DNA of 42,653 nt from Nanobdellota archaeon. GTDB lineage: Archaea > Nanobdellota > Nanobdellia > Pacearchaeales > GW2011-AR1. Below the pieces are notes generated by a model that did no database searches, was not told the origin of the DNA, and worked only from the letters and a program-made list of their open reading frames with translations. Positions 25,383 through 35,080 of the stretch are shown here, piece by piece. The number at the start of each line of letters is the position of its first letter. Positions within the stretch are counted from its first letter, which is position 1. The stretch is from NCBI GenBank assembly GCA_024654565.1, contig JANLHM010000008.1, positions 1 through 42,653 on the forward strand. The letters run 5' to 3'. The translations under genes were made by a program, and so were the position numbers.

Positions 25383-27578
25383 ATGGCAGATAAGGAAACA
25401 AGTTTAGAGAAGATTCAAAGATTAGTTTCAGTACAAGAAAACATAAGGAATGTTGCAACTTCGGCACACATTCACCATGGTAAAACTGCATTTACTGACA
25501 ACCTTCTTGCTGCGGCAGGGATGATGGCTGCGAAAAATGCGGGGGACCTTGAGGGAGGCATGGCAACATGGCAACATACTGATGAACAAGAGAGACTTAT
25601 GACTGTTGACGCTGCAAATGTTTCGATGGCCCACAATTACCAGGGAACAGAATATTTGATTAACCTTATTGACACTCCTGGGCACGTTGACTTTGGTGGA
25701 AATGTAACAAGAGCAATGAGAGCAATTGACGGAACTTTTGTTTTAATATGCGCTGTTGAGGGAATTATGCCTCAAACAGAAACTGTTTTAAGACAAGCAC
25801 TAAAGGAAAGAGTTAAACCAATTCTTTTCATTAACAAAGTTGACAGACTCATAAATGAATTGAAGTTTACCCCTGAACAAATGCAGGAGAGATTCATAAA
25901 ATTAATTGAAAGTTTTAATCACCTTATTGAGCAGATTGCTGAAAGTGAATATGCTAAAAAGTGGAGAGTTAATGTTAATGACGGTAGTGTTGCCTTTGGT
26001 TCAGCAAGAGAAAACTGGGCACTTTCAATACCGTTTATGAAAAAGAAAAATGTAAGCTTCAAAGACGTTTACAGAATATATGACGAAACTATTCCAAAAG
26101 AAGAAAGACAAAAGTGGGTATGGGAAAATGCTGCCCTTTATGAAGTTGTTCTTGATATGGCAGTTAAGCACCTCCCAAATCCACTTGAAGCCCAAAAGTA
26201 CAGAATTCCAAAAATATGGCATGGGGAGGAAGACTCTGAATTTGGAAAATCTCTTATAAATTGTAACAAAAAAGGGGAAGTTGGTTTTGTTGTCACAAGA
26301 ATTGTTATTGACCCACGTTCAGGAAAAGAAATTTGTGCTGGAAGGCTTTATTCTGGAACTATTAAAAACGGTATGGATGTTTACTTAAATAACAGAAAAT
26401 CTCCCGGAAAAATACAGCAAGTTTTAGTCTACAATGGAATTAAACCCGAACAGCTTGAATCAGTTCCTGCAGGAAATGTTCTTGCAATAAGTGGAATTGA
26501 TGTTGACGTGGGTGAAACAATAACTGAGAAAGAACAAACTCCTTTTGAAGAGATAAAGCACATTTTCCAGCCTGTAATTACAAAGTCTATTGAAGTGTTG
26601 AAAACTGCTGACCTTCCAAAACTTATTGAAATTTTAGGAAAAGTTGCAAAGGAAGACCCTTCTATAAAAATTTCTATTAATGAAGAGACAGGGGAATCTT
26701 TAATTTCAGGAATGGGGGAGCTTCACTTAGAAATTATTGAAAACAGGATAAAAACTGAAAAAGGTCTTGAAGTAAAAACTTCTCCCCCAATTGTTGTTTA
26801 CAGAGAAAGTGTTCTTAAATCTTCAACTCCGAGTGAAGGAAGAAGTCCGAACAAACACAATAGTTTCTTTATAAAAGTTGAACCTCTGCCAAAAGAACTT
26901 GCAGATTTAATTAGCAAAGATGAACTTCAGGAAGGACGTTTAAAGAAGAAATCTGAAAGGGTAACTAAATCACTTTCAGGTATTGGATGGGGTGCTGACG
27001 AAATAAGAAATGTTAAAGACATATACAAGGGAAACATTTTGTTTGACGAAACTCGTGGAGAGGTCCACATTGGAGAAGTAATAGAAATGGTAATGGACGC
27101 GTTTGAAATGGTAATGGACCAAGGACCACTCGCAAGAGAACCATGTATGAACCTGAAAGTTACATTGACTGACATTAAACTTCATGAAGATGCAATTCAC
27201 AGAGGCCCTGCTCAGGTTTATCCTGCAGTGAGGGATGCTATTAAAGAAGCATTCAAGAGTGCTAACCCAATAATACTTGAACCTCTTCAGGTTCACATGC
27301 TTGAAGTTCCTGAGGCGATAATGGGTGCTGCATCTAAATTAGTTGGAAGTAAAAGAGGGCAACTTCTTGACATGAAGCAGGAAGGCGGAATTATGATTCT
27401 TGAAGCAAAGATACCTGTTGCCGAAATGATAGGGTGGGCTAGTGACTTTCGAAGTGCAACGGAAGGACGTGGAATTTCTTCACTAAGAGACCAAAGTTTT
27501 GAAAGAACTCCTCAATCTCTTCAGGCCGATGTAATAAAAAAGATTCGTGACAGAAAAGGTTTGGCGGAGAACCAGTAA
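25383..27578 (+). CDS. fusA: Elongation factor 2
   Basis: AHIHHGKT P-loop, DTPGHVDFGGNVTRAMRAIDG, NKVD, LHEDAIHRGPAQVYPAVRDAI (diphthamide-region His present). Confidence 0.96.
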   Translation: MADKETSLEKIQRLVSVQENIRNVATSAHIHHGKTAFTDNLLAAAGMMAAKNAGDLEGGMATWQHTDEQERLMTVDAANVSMAHNYQGTEYLINLIDTPGHVDFGGNVTRAMRAIDGTFVLICAVEGIMPQTETVLRQALKERVKPILFINKVDRLINELKFTPEQMQERFIKLIESFNHLIEQIAESEYAKKWRVNVNDGSVAFGSARENWALSIPFMKKKNVSFKDVYRIYDETIPKEERQKWVWENAALYEVVLDMAVKHLPNPLEAQKYRIPKIWHGEEDSEFGKSLINCNKKGEVGFVVTRIVIDPRSGKEICAGRLYSGTIKNGMDVYLNNRKSPGKIQQVLVYNGIKPEQLESVPAGNVLAISGIDVDVGETITEKEQTPFEEIKHIFQPVITKSIEVLKTADLPKLIEILGKVAKEDPSIKISINEETGESLISGMGELHLEIIENRIKTEKGLEVKTSPPIVVYRESVLKSSTPSEGRSPNKHNSFFIKVEPLPKELADLISKDELQEGRLKKKSERVTKSLSGIGWGADEIRNVKDIYKGNILFDETRGEVHIGEVIEMVMDAFEMVMDQGPLAREPCMNLKVTLTDIKLHEDAIHRGPAQVYPAVRDAIKEAFKSANPIILEPLQVHMLEVPEAIMGAASKLVGSKRGQLLDMKQEGGIMILEAKIPVAEMIGWASDFRSATEGRGISSLRDQSFERTPQSLQADVIKKIRDRKGLAENQ

Positions 27579-27585
27579 TTTTGGG

Positions 27586-27882
27586 ATGGAGAACGAGTAC
27601 ATTCCAAAAGGAACACTAAAAGCTGGAATTGATTTTAATTTTAAAAATTATAAAATATATGCATTTCCTGGAAGGGAAGTTTCAAAAGAAGGCCGAGCTG
27701 AACACTTGCCTTATCACTGCCACATAATTTTTTCAGGAAAAGAAATTAGAGTCACAATAAGTGAGACAATTTATGAGATAGATGGAGAGAAAATTCCTAA
27801 AGACCTTCAAAAATATTTGGAAGAAAATAAAAAAGATTTAAACAAAAAAATAAAGTCTGTTTTTCATATTGGGAAAATTTAA
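27586..27882 (+). CDS. Small hypothetical protein
   Basis: MENEYIPKGTLKAGIDFNFKNYKIYAFPGREVS; follows the EF-2 stop. Confidence 0.45.
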   Translation: MENEYIPKGTLKAGIDFNFKNYKIYAFPGREVSKEGRAEHLPYHCHIIFSGKEIRVTISETIYEIDGEKIPKDLQKYLEENKKDLNKKIKSVFHIGKI

Positions 27883-27959
27883 AGGTTTATCTTTGAAAGA
27901 AAGTCATTTATTTGTTTTATCCCAATTAATTTTAAATATGCCCAAATTTGTTCTTTATT

Positions 27960-28712
27960 ATGACTCTTGTAGTAAAACTTTCAGAGACATACTCCCAAGT
28001 TCTTGAAACTCTTAAACTTAGAACAAATGCATTTTCAACAGGTGAAAAATTTGATACTGATGAATTTGATCAATATTGTGACCACCTTATGGTTGAAGAG
28101 GACGGAAAACTCGTTGGTTCGATAAGACTCAGACAAAAAGAATATATGAAAGAAAAACCTCTTTATTTGGAATCTAAATTTGAAATAAAAGAAACTTACT
28201 TGGAAAAAATGGGAAGTCTTCTTGAAATGGGTAGGCTTTGCAGTATTGAAAATGGAAACCCTAAAATTCCAATTGCAATCCTTTCGGGAACTGCCGAATA
28301 CGGATTATCTAGGGGGATTAAAAACCTTATTGGATGCATCAGTTTTCACAGAACAGGGGCTCACGAAATAAACAACATTTATTATTCAATAAAAAATGGG
28401 GGGTGGGTTGAAGAAAATGAGAAACCCGTCCTTCCTCTTCCCAATTTTCAACTTTCGGGGTTTAATCCTAATTACATTTCTGACGTAAATTTTAAATATG
28501 AGGCTCTTGCAAAGTTATACTTTCAGCTCGGATCTAAGATTGTTAGTTATCCTGCTCTTTACAGTAGTCTTCACTGCGTTGACTTTCTTTCGGTTGCAAG
28601 TTTAAACGATTCATTTTCAAAATTTGATAAATTCAATAAAAGATTTGTAAATGACACCACAATATCCAAGAAAATAAAAGAAAATACCCTCGTTCCCATT
28701 TGGAAAAGATGA
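27960..28712 (+). CDS. OlsB-like N-acyltransferase (GNAT-type, hemolysin-like)
   Basis: LKLRTNAFSTGEKFDTDEFDQYCDHLMVEEDGKLVGSIRLRQ..LYLESKFEI..LEMGRLCSIENG; OlsB-type layout. Confidence 0.65.
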   Translation: MTLVVKLSETYSQVLETLKLRTNAFSTGEKFDTDEFDQYCDHLMVEEDGKLVGSIRLRQKEYMKEKPLYLESKFEIKETYLEKMGSLLEMGRLCSIENGNPKIPIAILSGTAEYGLSRGIKNLIGCISFHRTGAHEINNIYYSIKNGGWVEENEKPVLPLPNFQLSGFNPNYISDVNFKYEALAKLYFQLGSKIVSYPALYSSLHCVDFLSVASLNDSFSKFDKFNKRFVNDTTISKKIKENTLVPIWKR

Positions 28713-29521
28713 GCACTGAACTAAGAAAAAATTTGAAAAACTTCTTTTTGAAGAAAAATCCTGGTACTCCAGAGTTTATAATAGATATAATACTCTATCT
28801 CTCTAAAGGATTTACGCGTGAAAAAGATATAGGCAAACTCCTTAGTGAAAACAAAACATCTAAAGGGATTGAATTTTCAAACGCAGTTCTTAGACATTTT
28901 GATGTTAAATATAACGTAATAGGAGAAATCCCTCATGAAGGAAGGAACATTTTTACATGTAATCATCCCCTGGGAGCAATTGACGCGAATGTCCTTATTA
29001 GTTCTGTTGGAGAAAAAAACAAAAACTTAAAAATTATTGTAAATGACAGCTTGTCTTTTTTAAAAAATTATGAAGACATTTTTCTTCCAATTGACATCAA
29101 TGGGAAACAAAATAGAAATTATGCAAAAAACATTTCAAATTCACTCAAATCAGATTCACAAATTTTAATTTTTCCTTCGGGTTCAATTTCAAGAAAAGTC
29201 AATAGAAAAATTCGGGACTCCGAATGGATGCCAAGCATAATCAACTGGGCGGTTAAATACAAAAGAGAGATTGTCCCCACATATTTAAACGGCGAATGTT
29301 CAAAACTTTTTTATGGAGTTTCAAAAGTTAGAAAGAAACTTGGAATAAAAAAGAATCTTGAAGAATTTTTGCTGTCAAGGGAAGCATTTCTTCAGAGAGG
29401 GAAAAATTTTAACATTGTTTTTGGAGAACCAATTAGTTACACCAATTTTACCAAGGATTTATCCCCTAAAGAATGGATAAAAAAAGTTTATGACATAACT
29501 TATTTATTGGGAGAGAATTAA
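28709..29521 (+). CDS. OlsA/PlsC-like lysophospholipid acyltransferase
   Basis: IFTCNHPLGAIDANVLISSVGEK..VNDSLSFLKNYEDIFLPIDINGKQ..SDSQILIFPSGSISRK..REIVPTYLNGECSKLFY. Confidence 0.78.
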   Translation: MSTELRKNLKNFFLKKNPGTPEFIIDIILYLSKGFTREKDIGKLLSENKTSKGIEFSNAVLRHFDVKYNVIGEIPHEGRNIFTCNHPLGAIDANVLISSVGEKNKNLKIIVNDSLSFLKNYEDIFLPIDINGKQNRNYAKNISNSLKSDSQILIFPSGSISRKVNRKIRDSEWMPSIINWAVKYKREIVPTYLNGECSKLFYGVSKVRKKLGIKKNLEEFLLSREAFLQRGKNFNIVFGEPISYTNFTKDLSPKEWIKKVYDITYLLGEN

Positions 29522-29534
29522 TAAATAAATAAAA

Positions 29535-29918
29535 TTACCAATTTTTAAAATCTTTCTCAAATGAAGAATAATTGTCAGTTATCTCCTCTCCTTTTTCTAT
29601 ATCTCTTAATGCCTTGGACACAACTTCCTCTTCACCCTCATAATAAGCACTAAGAACGTTTGGGTTATAAGAGTGATTGCAATACTTTCCTTCATCACTG
29701 CAAAAGCAATATTTCCCACTCTTATCACTGAGCCAAGAATATTTTTTTAAATAAGATTGAATTTGGGGTGGGAATAAACTTATCTCTTCTTTTGTAAATT
29801 TTAGATCAAAACCCAGGGTAAATTTCCAAATTATTGTTTCTTTTTTTACAAATTCATTTGCAAACAGACCTATTCCCTGAATTTTACTTGGTCCAATGAA
29901 AGTTTCAATGTAAAGCAT
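29535..29918 (-). CDS. SET-domain protein
   Basis: SKIQGIGLFANEFVKKETIIW, GKYCNHSYNPNVLSAY, RDIEKGEEITDNYSSF. Confidence 0.82.
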   Translation of the reverse strand: MLYIETFIGPSKIQGIGLFANEFVKKETIIWKFTLGFDLKFTKEEISLFPPQIQSYLKKYSWLSDKSGKYCFCSDEGKYCNHSYNPNVLSAYYEGEEEVVSKALRDIEKGEEITDNYSSFEKDFKNW

Positions 29919-30008
29919 ATAAATACAATTCTTAAGGATTTAAATTTCTTTTGTGAACCGAGATAAAACCATATAAAAACTTATAAATAAAATAATCATA
30001 AACTCAAA

Positions 30009-30536
30009 ATGAGTGATGCACTAAGTGACCTAAATCAGGACCAAAAAATATCTGAAACTTTTGACAAAATCTCAGTGCTTGAGGAAAATTTTTTAAAAAA
30101 ACCTTCGAAAAATAAGGCGAAAGAAATAATTAAAATTTACGTGGAATATTTAAGCATGAGGGGGGGATATAATCACTCGCCAGATAAAAGCTATGCACAG
30201 GAAAAAATATCTTTATATGGTGAGTGGCTCTCTCGTGAAACTCCACTTGAAGAACTGAAAAAATACCTCAAGAAAGAAAATTCAAGAATTGTTGGAAATC
30301 TTGCAACAGGATATGTAGGATTTTCTAATATTTATTTAGAAAAAATTTTAATTAACCACATATATAATGATCTAAGAAAGAGAAAATGTTCTGTCGGGGA
30401 AAAACTTTTCCTTGAGACAATTCCTAAAGAAGGCAAATTTACGATAAAGTATGAAGTAGTTCCAAAAGAGTATGAACTTATTCGTTTAGAAAGAATAAAA
30501 AATTATACAAAATATCTTAACTTAGCTAAAGACTAA
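30009..30536 (+). CDS. Hypothetical protein
   Basis: 175-aa ORF preceded by TATA-like ACTTATAAATAAAA. Confidence 0.5.
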   Translation: MSDALSDLNQDQKISETFDKISVLEENFLKKPSKNKAKEIIKIYVEYLSMRGGYNHSPDKSYAQEKISLYGEWLSRETPLEELKKYLKKENSRIVGNLATGYVGFSNIYLEKILINHIYNDLRKRKCSVGEKLFLETIPKEGKFTIKYEVVPKEYELIRLERIKNYTKYLNLAKD

Positions 30537-30682
30537 CTTTTAATCCTTTTTTATTAATTTGCAAATTTCTGGAGGTTTATTAGTGTTGAAGAAATTCCCC
30601 TTAAAAGAAATCAAGGTCATACATCTTCCCTAAAAAAATTAACTAAATATAAATTTTTAAACTCAATATTCTTCGGTAACCA

Positions 30683-31573
30683 ATGTCAATCAAATCCTTT
30701 TGGAAAAGTTCGTTAACAAATAAGCTGATTTTAATTGTTCTTTTAATATGGATTTTACTTGCCGTTGTTTTTGGAATTTATGACCAACAGATTTCAGAAT
30801 TCCTTTTTAACCCTGATTCCTCTATCGGAAATATTGTGGATTCCTTTGGTGAAATTCCTGGTGCACTTTTTATTATTTTCTCTCTTTTTGTTCTCAACAC
30901 TAATGCAAAAATAAGGAATCAAAATTATAAAAAACTCTTTTTCATGTTTGAAATTTTACTTTCATCATTTTTATTTATATATATCCTGAATTTATTTTTT
31001 GATTTTTTTAAAGTGAGTTTCAATTTTTTCTCACTTGAAGGAATGAGTGTCCTATTCCTTTTTGTATTAGTCTCTCTTTTGGGATTTTATACTTTCAAAT
31101 TAAAATTTAAGAAATTTTCACAGAGAAATTATTTTGTCGCAAAAGTATCAATTCTACTTTTTGTTATTGCTGGTTTAATTGTTCAGGCGTTAAAACTTTT
31201 CTGGGGAAGAGTAAGGTACGAAGATGTCGCGAATAATCTTGGGGCCTTCACTTCATGGTATATTCCGCAGGGAATTGGAGTCGGTCATTCTTTTCCTTCT
31301 GGACACGTATTTTTTGCTTTAGTTTTAATTCCAATTTTTTTAATTTTCGCAGACAAAAAAAGGATATGGAAAGTTCTCACAATTGTTTTATCCATACTTT
31401 TTGGGCTATTTATTTCACTTGGAAGGATCATTTCAGGGGCACATTATGCATCCGACGTTCTGTTTTCAGGAGGGATAACTGTTATTACCTTTTTAATTCT
31501 TTATAGGAAAAACTTTGAGAAAAAGAAGAGTTCTCCGACGACAAAAAAGAAAAAAATAAAGAATAAAAAATAA
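30683..31573 (+). CDS. PAP2-family membrane phosphatase
   Basis: Multiple TM segments; LFWGRVRYEDV, FPSGHVFFAL, GRIISGAHYASDVLFSG. Confidence 0.82.
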   Translation: MSIKSFWKSSLTNKLILIVLLIWILLAVVFGIYDQQISEFLFNPDSSIGNIVDSFGEIPGALFIIFSLFVLNTNAKIRNQNYKKLFFMFEILLSSFLFIYILNLFFDFFKVSFNFFSLEGMSVLFLFVLVSLLGFYTFKLKFKKFSQRNYFVAKVSILLFVIAGLIVQALKLFWGRVRYEDVANNLGAFTSWYIPQGIGVGHSFPSGHVFFALVLIPIFLIFADKKRIWKVLTIVLSILFGLFISLGRIISGAHYASDVLFSGGITVITFLILYRKNFEKKKSSPTTKKKKIKNKK

Positions 31574-31610
31574 TAGAAACATTTATAAATATAAATTTTC
31601 ATAATCACAT

Positions 31611-32894
31611 ATGGCTAAAGGCAAACCAAGTATGAATATTGTTTTCGTTGGACATGTTGACGCAGGTAAGTCGACTTGTGTAGGTAGAATGATGTTTGAC
31701 GGTGGAGCAGTAACTGAGCAAGAAATGAAAAAGCTTAAAGAGGAAGCTGCAAAATACGGGAAAGCTGGTTTTGAATTTGCTTATGTTATGGACAACATTA
31801 AAGAAGAGAGGGAAAGAGGAGTAACTATTGACCTTGCTTATAAAAAATTAGTTACGGATAAATATGAAATTACAATTATTGATGCGCCAGGTCACAGAGA
31901 CTTTGTTAAAAACATGATTACAGGTGCTTCACAGGCTGATGCAGCATTTTTGGTTATTGCTGCTCCTTCAGGAGTTCAACCTCAGACGACTGAACACTTA
32001 TGGCTTCTTAGAACAATGGGTGTAAAGAACCTTTCAATTGCAGTTAACAAGATGGATGCAGTTGATTACAAAGAAGACAAATTTAATTCTGTTAAAGAAG
32101 ATGTTTCAAAACTTTTAAAACAGGTTGGAATAAACGCTGACGCGACCACTTTTGTTGCATGCTCTGGACTTCAGGGAGACAATATTCTTAAGAAGTCAGA
32201 TAAGATGCCATGGTATAAAGGACCAACAATAAGGGAACAAATCGATTTATTCCCAGCACCAGAAGTTCCTACAAATTTACCAATGAGGCTTCCAGTTCAA
32301 GATGTTTATGAAATTACGGGGATTGGAACTGTTCCAGTTGGAAAAGTTGAAACAGGTTTGTTAAAAGTTGGACAGAAGGTAAAGATTCTTCCTGGGAGAA
32401 CAGGTGAAGGTGTCCAGGGTGAAATTAAAACTATTGAAGCCCACCACGAAAGCCATTCTGAAGCACCAGCTGGAATGAACGTAGGGGTTAATATAAGGGG
32501 AATTGGTAAAAAGGATATTGCAAGGGGAGACGTTATTTGTGACGCTGCATTCCCAGTTCCAATTGTTGAAGAATTCATTGCTCAAATTGCGGTAATAAAT
32601 CACCCAACAGTTCTTGCAAAGGGATATACTCCAGTGTTCCATATTCACACTGCTCAGGTTCCATGCCAGTTTATTGAGCTAATTGCTCAAATTGATCCAA
32701 GAACAGGTGAAACAATAAAAGAACAGCCTGACTTCTTGAAAAACGGAGATGTTGCTAAAGTAAGAATTAAACCTCAGGGAAGACTCACTCTTGAAACTCA
32801 GAAGGATAATCCTTACATGGCAAGGTTTGCTGTTAGAGATGCTGGTGCAACTGTTGCAGCTGGTGTTTGCCTTGAGATTACTAAGAAAAAGTAA
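31611..32894 (+). CDS. tuf: Elongation factor 1-alpha
   Basis: GHVDAGKST, DAPGHRDFVKNMITGASQADAAFLVI, NKMDAVDY. Confidence 0.96.
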   Translation: MAKGKPSMNIVFVGHVDAGKSTCVGRMMFDGGAVTEQEMKKLKEEAAKYGKAGFEFAYVMDNIKEERERGVTIDLAYKKLVTDKYEITIIDAPGHRDFVKNMITGASQADAAFLVIAAPSGVQPQTTEHLWLLRTMGVKNLSIAVNKMDAVDYKEDKFNSVKEDVSKLLKQVGINADATTFVACSGLQGDNILKKSDKMPWYKGPTIREQIDLFPAPEVPTNLPMRLPVQDVYEITGIGTVPVGKVETGLLKVGQKVKILPGRTGEGVQGEIKTIEAHHESHSEAPAGMNVGVNIRGIGKKDIARGDVICDAAFPVPIVEEFIAQIAVINHPTVLAKGYTPVFHIHTAQVPCQFIELIAQIDPRTGETIKEQPDFLKNGDVAKVRIKPQGRLTLETQKDNPYMARFAVRDAGATVAAGVCLEITKKK

Positions 32895-33067
32895 AATTTT
32901 AATTGTTCTGTAATTCCATAAATACTTATTAATCAGTTTTATTTTTTAATCCAAATGAAAAAAAATAAATCTGAATTATTACGGAGATAAAGTTTTGGAA
33001 AACGCGAGATTAACTGCATGGGGAGACTGATGAATAATTTTTTAAACAATTTTAATTTAATTTTTTT

Positions 33068-33427
33068 ATGCAATATTTAGTTGATCCTAAAGAGTATTAT
33101 TCATGGGACATTACCAAAAAAATAGATTATGAATCAACTCTTACTGAAGAAGAAAAACTTCTTTTTATAGTTAAAAAGCAGGAGTATGACATAAAAACAT
33201 TTTTTGGGATTGAATTAAACACCCATGAGAAATGGGCTTTAAGAGTTTACAATCAGCGTCCAGACTCGCACGAGGTAATTCACAATTTCATGATGGATTA
33301 CTTTGGATTTAGTGTTCAGGAATTTTATTTAAACCCCTACGAAAATGATATCTACAAACACCCAAAAATTAAAGTCTATTTAAAAGAAAAGTCAAAGTTA
33401 TGGAGAGACGAAAGGGAATTAATTTAA
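33068..33427 (+). CDS. Hypothetical protein
   Basis: 119-aa ORF. Confidence 0.45.
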   Translation: MQYLVDPKEYYSWDITKKIDYESTLTEEEKLLFIVKKQEYDIKTFFGIELNTHEKWALRVYNQRPDSHEVIHNFMMDYFGFSVQEFYLNPYENDIYKHPKIKVYLKEKSKLWRDERELI

Positions 33428-33488
33428 TTTCCATCATATTTAATAATAAACAAAAATGCTTAAATAGTCAGAATTTGTGGATTTCTTC

Positions 33489-33755
33489 ATGAGACAAATT
33501 GATAGTAAAAAGGGGATGACTGCTTTCTTTGAAAAACATCTTGAAAATGGCCAAAATGCCGAGGAGCTTTATTCTGTTCTACTTAATCAGGGTTACCCAA
33601 AAAGTATAATTAATGACGGATATAATCAGGCTTTAATAAACATAAGGCAGAAAAAAGAAGCAGAAACTCCTAAAGTTGAAACTCCAGAAATAGAAATTGT
33701 GACTGAAACTCCTGAGAGAAAAAGTTTCTTTCAAAGAATTTTCAAAAAGAATTAG
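33489..33755 (+). CDS. Small hypothetical protein
   Basis: MRQIDSKKGMTAFFEKHLENGQNAEELYSVLLNQGYPKSIINDGYNQALINIR. Confidence 0.45.
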   Translation: MRQIDSKKGMTAFFEKHLENGQNAEELYSVLLNQGYPKSIINDGYNQALINIRQKKEAETPKVETPEIEIVTETPERKSFFQRIFKKN

Positions 33756-33813
33756 TCTTTTATTTTTTAAAAAACATAAAAATCCTTAAATACTTGAAGT
33801 AATTTTTATACAG

Positions 33814-34374
33814 ATGTTAACTAAAAATATGTTAAAGCAAGAGGTTGAAAGTTTCCTTAATGGAAAGGGGGATTTTGTCCAAATTGACCACCTGACCCGA
33901 TACCTTAAACTTATGCCTCCCCTTGAAATGAGAAAGTTTGCCCACCTTAAACTTGCCGGAATTTATATGAATAAAGAGATGTACCCGAGTGCTGCTGAAT
34001 CGTTTAAAAATGCAGCAGTTAACACTATTACGTTCAGGGAAAAACAGGAGAACTTTTTAAAAGAAGCTAAAGCACTGATCATGGCTTTAAGACTCGACGA
34101 AAGCGACAAGGCACTAAAAAAGGCACTTGACGAAGGAGCTCAAAGTGAAAAAGACAAATTGTATTCTGAGATTGTTGACTTTTATAAAAAACAGATTTTA
34201 GTACTTGAAAAAAAAGATAAACCTGGAAACCTTGTCAAACTATGTGAAAAATTTATGAAGTTAAAGACAAATGACCTTGACAAAGAAGAAGTAAAAAATA
34301 AGCTCCTTAATCTTTACACTAGACTTGGAAGGACAAAGGATTACCAGATTTTAAAGGACCTTGGAAGGACTTGA
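33814..34374 (+). CDS. Helical (TPR-like) hypothetical protein
   Basis: 186 aa, repeated helical hairpins (LAGIYMNKEMYPSAAESFKNAA; LNLYTRLGRTKDYQILKDLG). Confidence 0.5.
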   Translation: MLTKNMLKQEVESFLNGKGDFVQIDHLTRYLKLMPPLEMRKFAHLKLAGIYMNKEMYPSAAESFKNAAVNTITFREKQENFLKEAKALIMALRLDESDKALKKALDEGAQSEKDKLYSEIVDFYKKQILVLEKKDKPGNLVKLCEKFMKLKTNDLDKEEVKNKLLNLYTRLGRTKDYQILKDLGRT

Positions 34375-34827
34375 AAAAAATCTAAAACCAAACTTTAAAT
34401 TTTTATTGAATTCATTTTCGTAAATTTCTTGTGGCCTTTGTGGATGACTTTTCTCGTAGTTAAGAACTTTAACCATCTCTTTTTTTGGAGAATATTTTAT
34501 CACTAATTTATAAAGCCTGTCTTTATCTTCTGGTGGATCCAAATCCCCAATAGAAAGAAAGTGAATGTTAAGAGGAAATTCAAATTCGGCACTTAAATCT
34601 AAAAATTTTCCTTTTTTAGAATCAATTTTTTCAAAAATAACCGAATTCTCAATTTGAACAACTGCTGAATTGTAAAAAATTAACCCCATTGGAAGCATGT
34701 TTTTTGTTGGTTCTATAAAACTACGGTTATCAAGAAAGTCCTTAATAGTTCCAACAGAATACCAATTTGGCCAGAATACAGCGGACTTAACTCCCTTCTT
34801 TTGAGCTAATTTTTTTAGGTCTATCAT
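34351..34827 (-). CDS. Hypothetical protein
   Basis: 158-aa ORF, convergent overlap with the previous gene. Confidence 0.5.
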   Translation of the reverse strand: MIDLKKLAQKKGVKSAVFWPNWYSVGTIKDFLDNRSFIEPTKNMLPMGLIFYNSAVVQIENSVIFEKIDSKKGKFLDLSAEFEFPLNIHFLSIGDLDPPEDKDRLYKLVIKYSPKKEMVKVLNYEKSHPQRPQEIYENEFNKNLKFGFRFFSSPSKVL

Positions 34828-35080
34828 TTTTGTAAATTTTTTATAATAAAACTAGATTAAGACAAGTTTTATAAATTTACCCCAAAACTTCAAAAAAAAG
34901 ATGACACAATATTTAAAAAGCCGTTACCCCATAGTAATTCATTAGAAAAATACGCGAATAGGTATTATCTCACAATCACATTCACTCGTCCAAACTTTGT
35001 ATGTTTAGAAGTTAAAAGAAGTATTTTTCTAAGAAATCCTTTAAGGATTTAATAAATTAAACAGGAGAAAAAGAAAAAAA

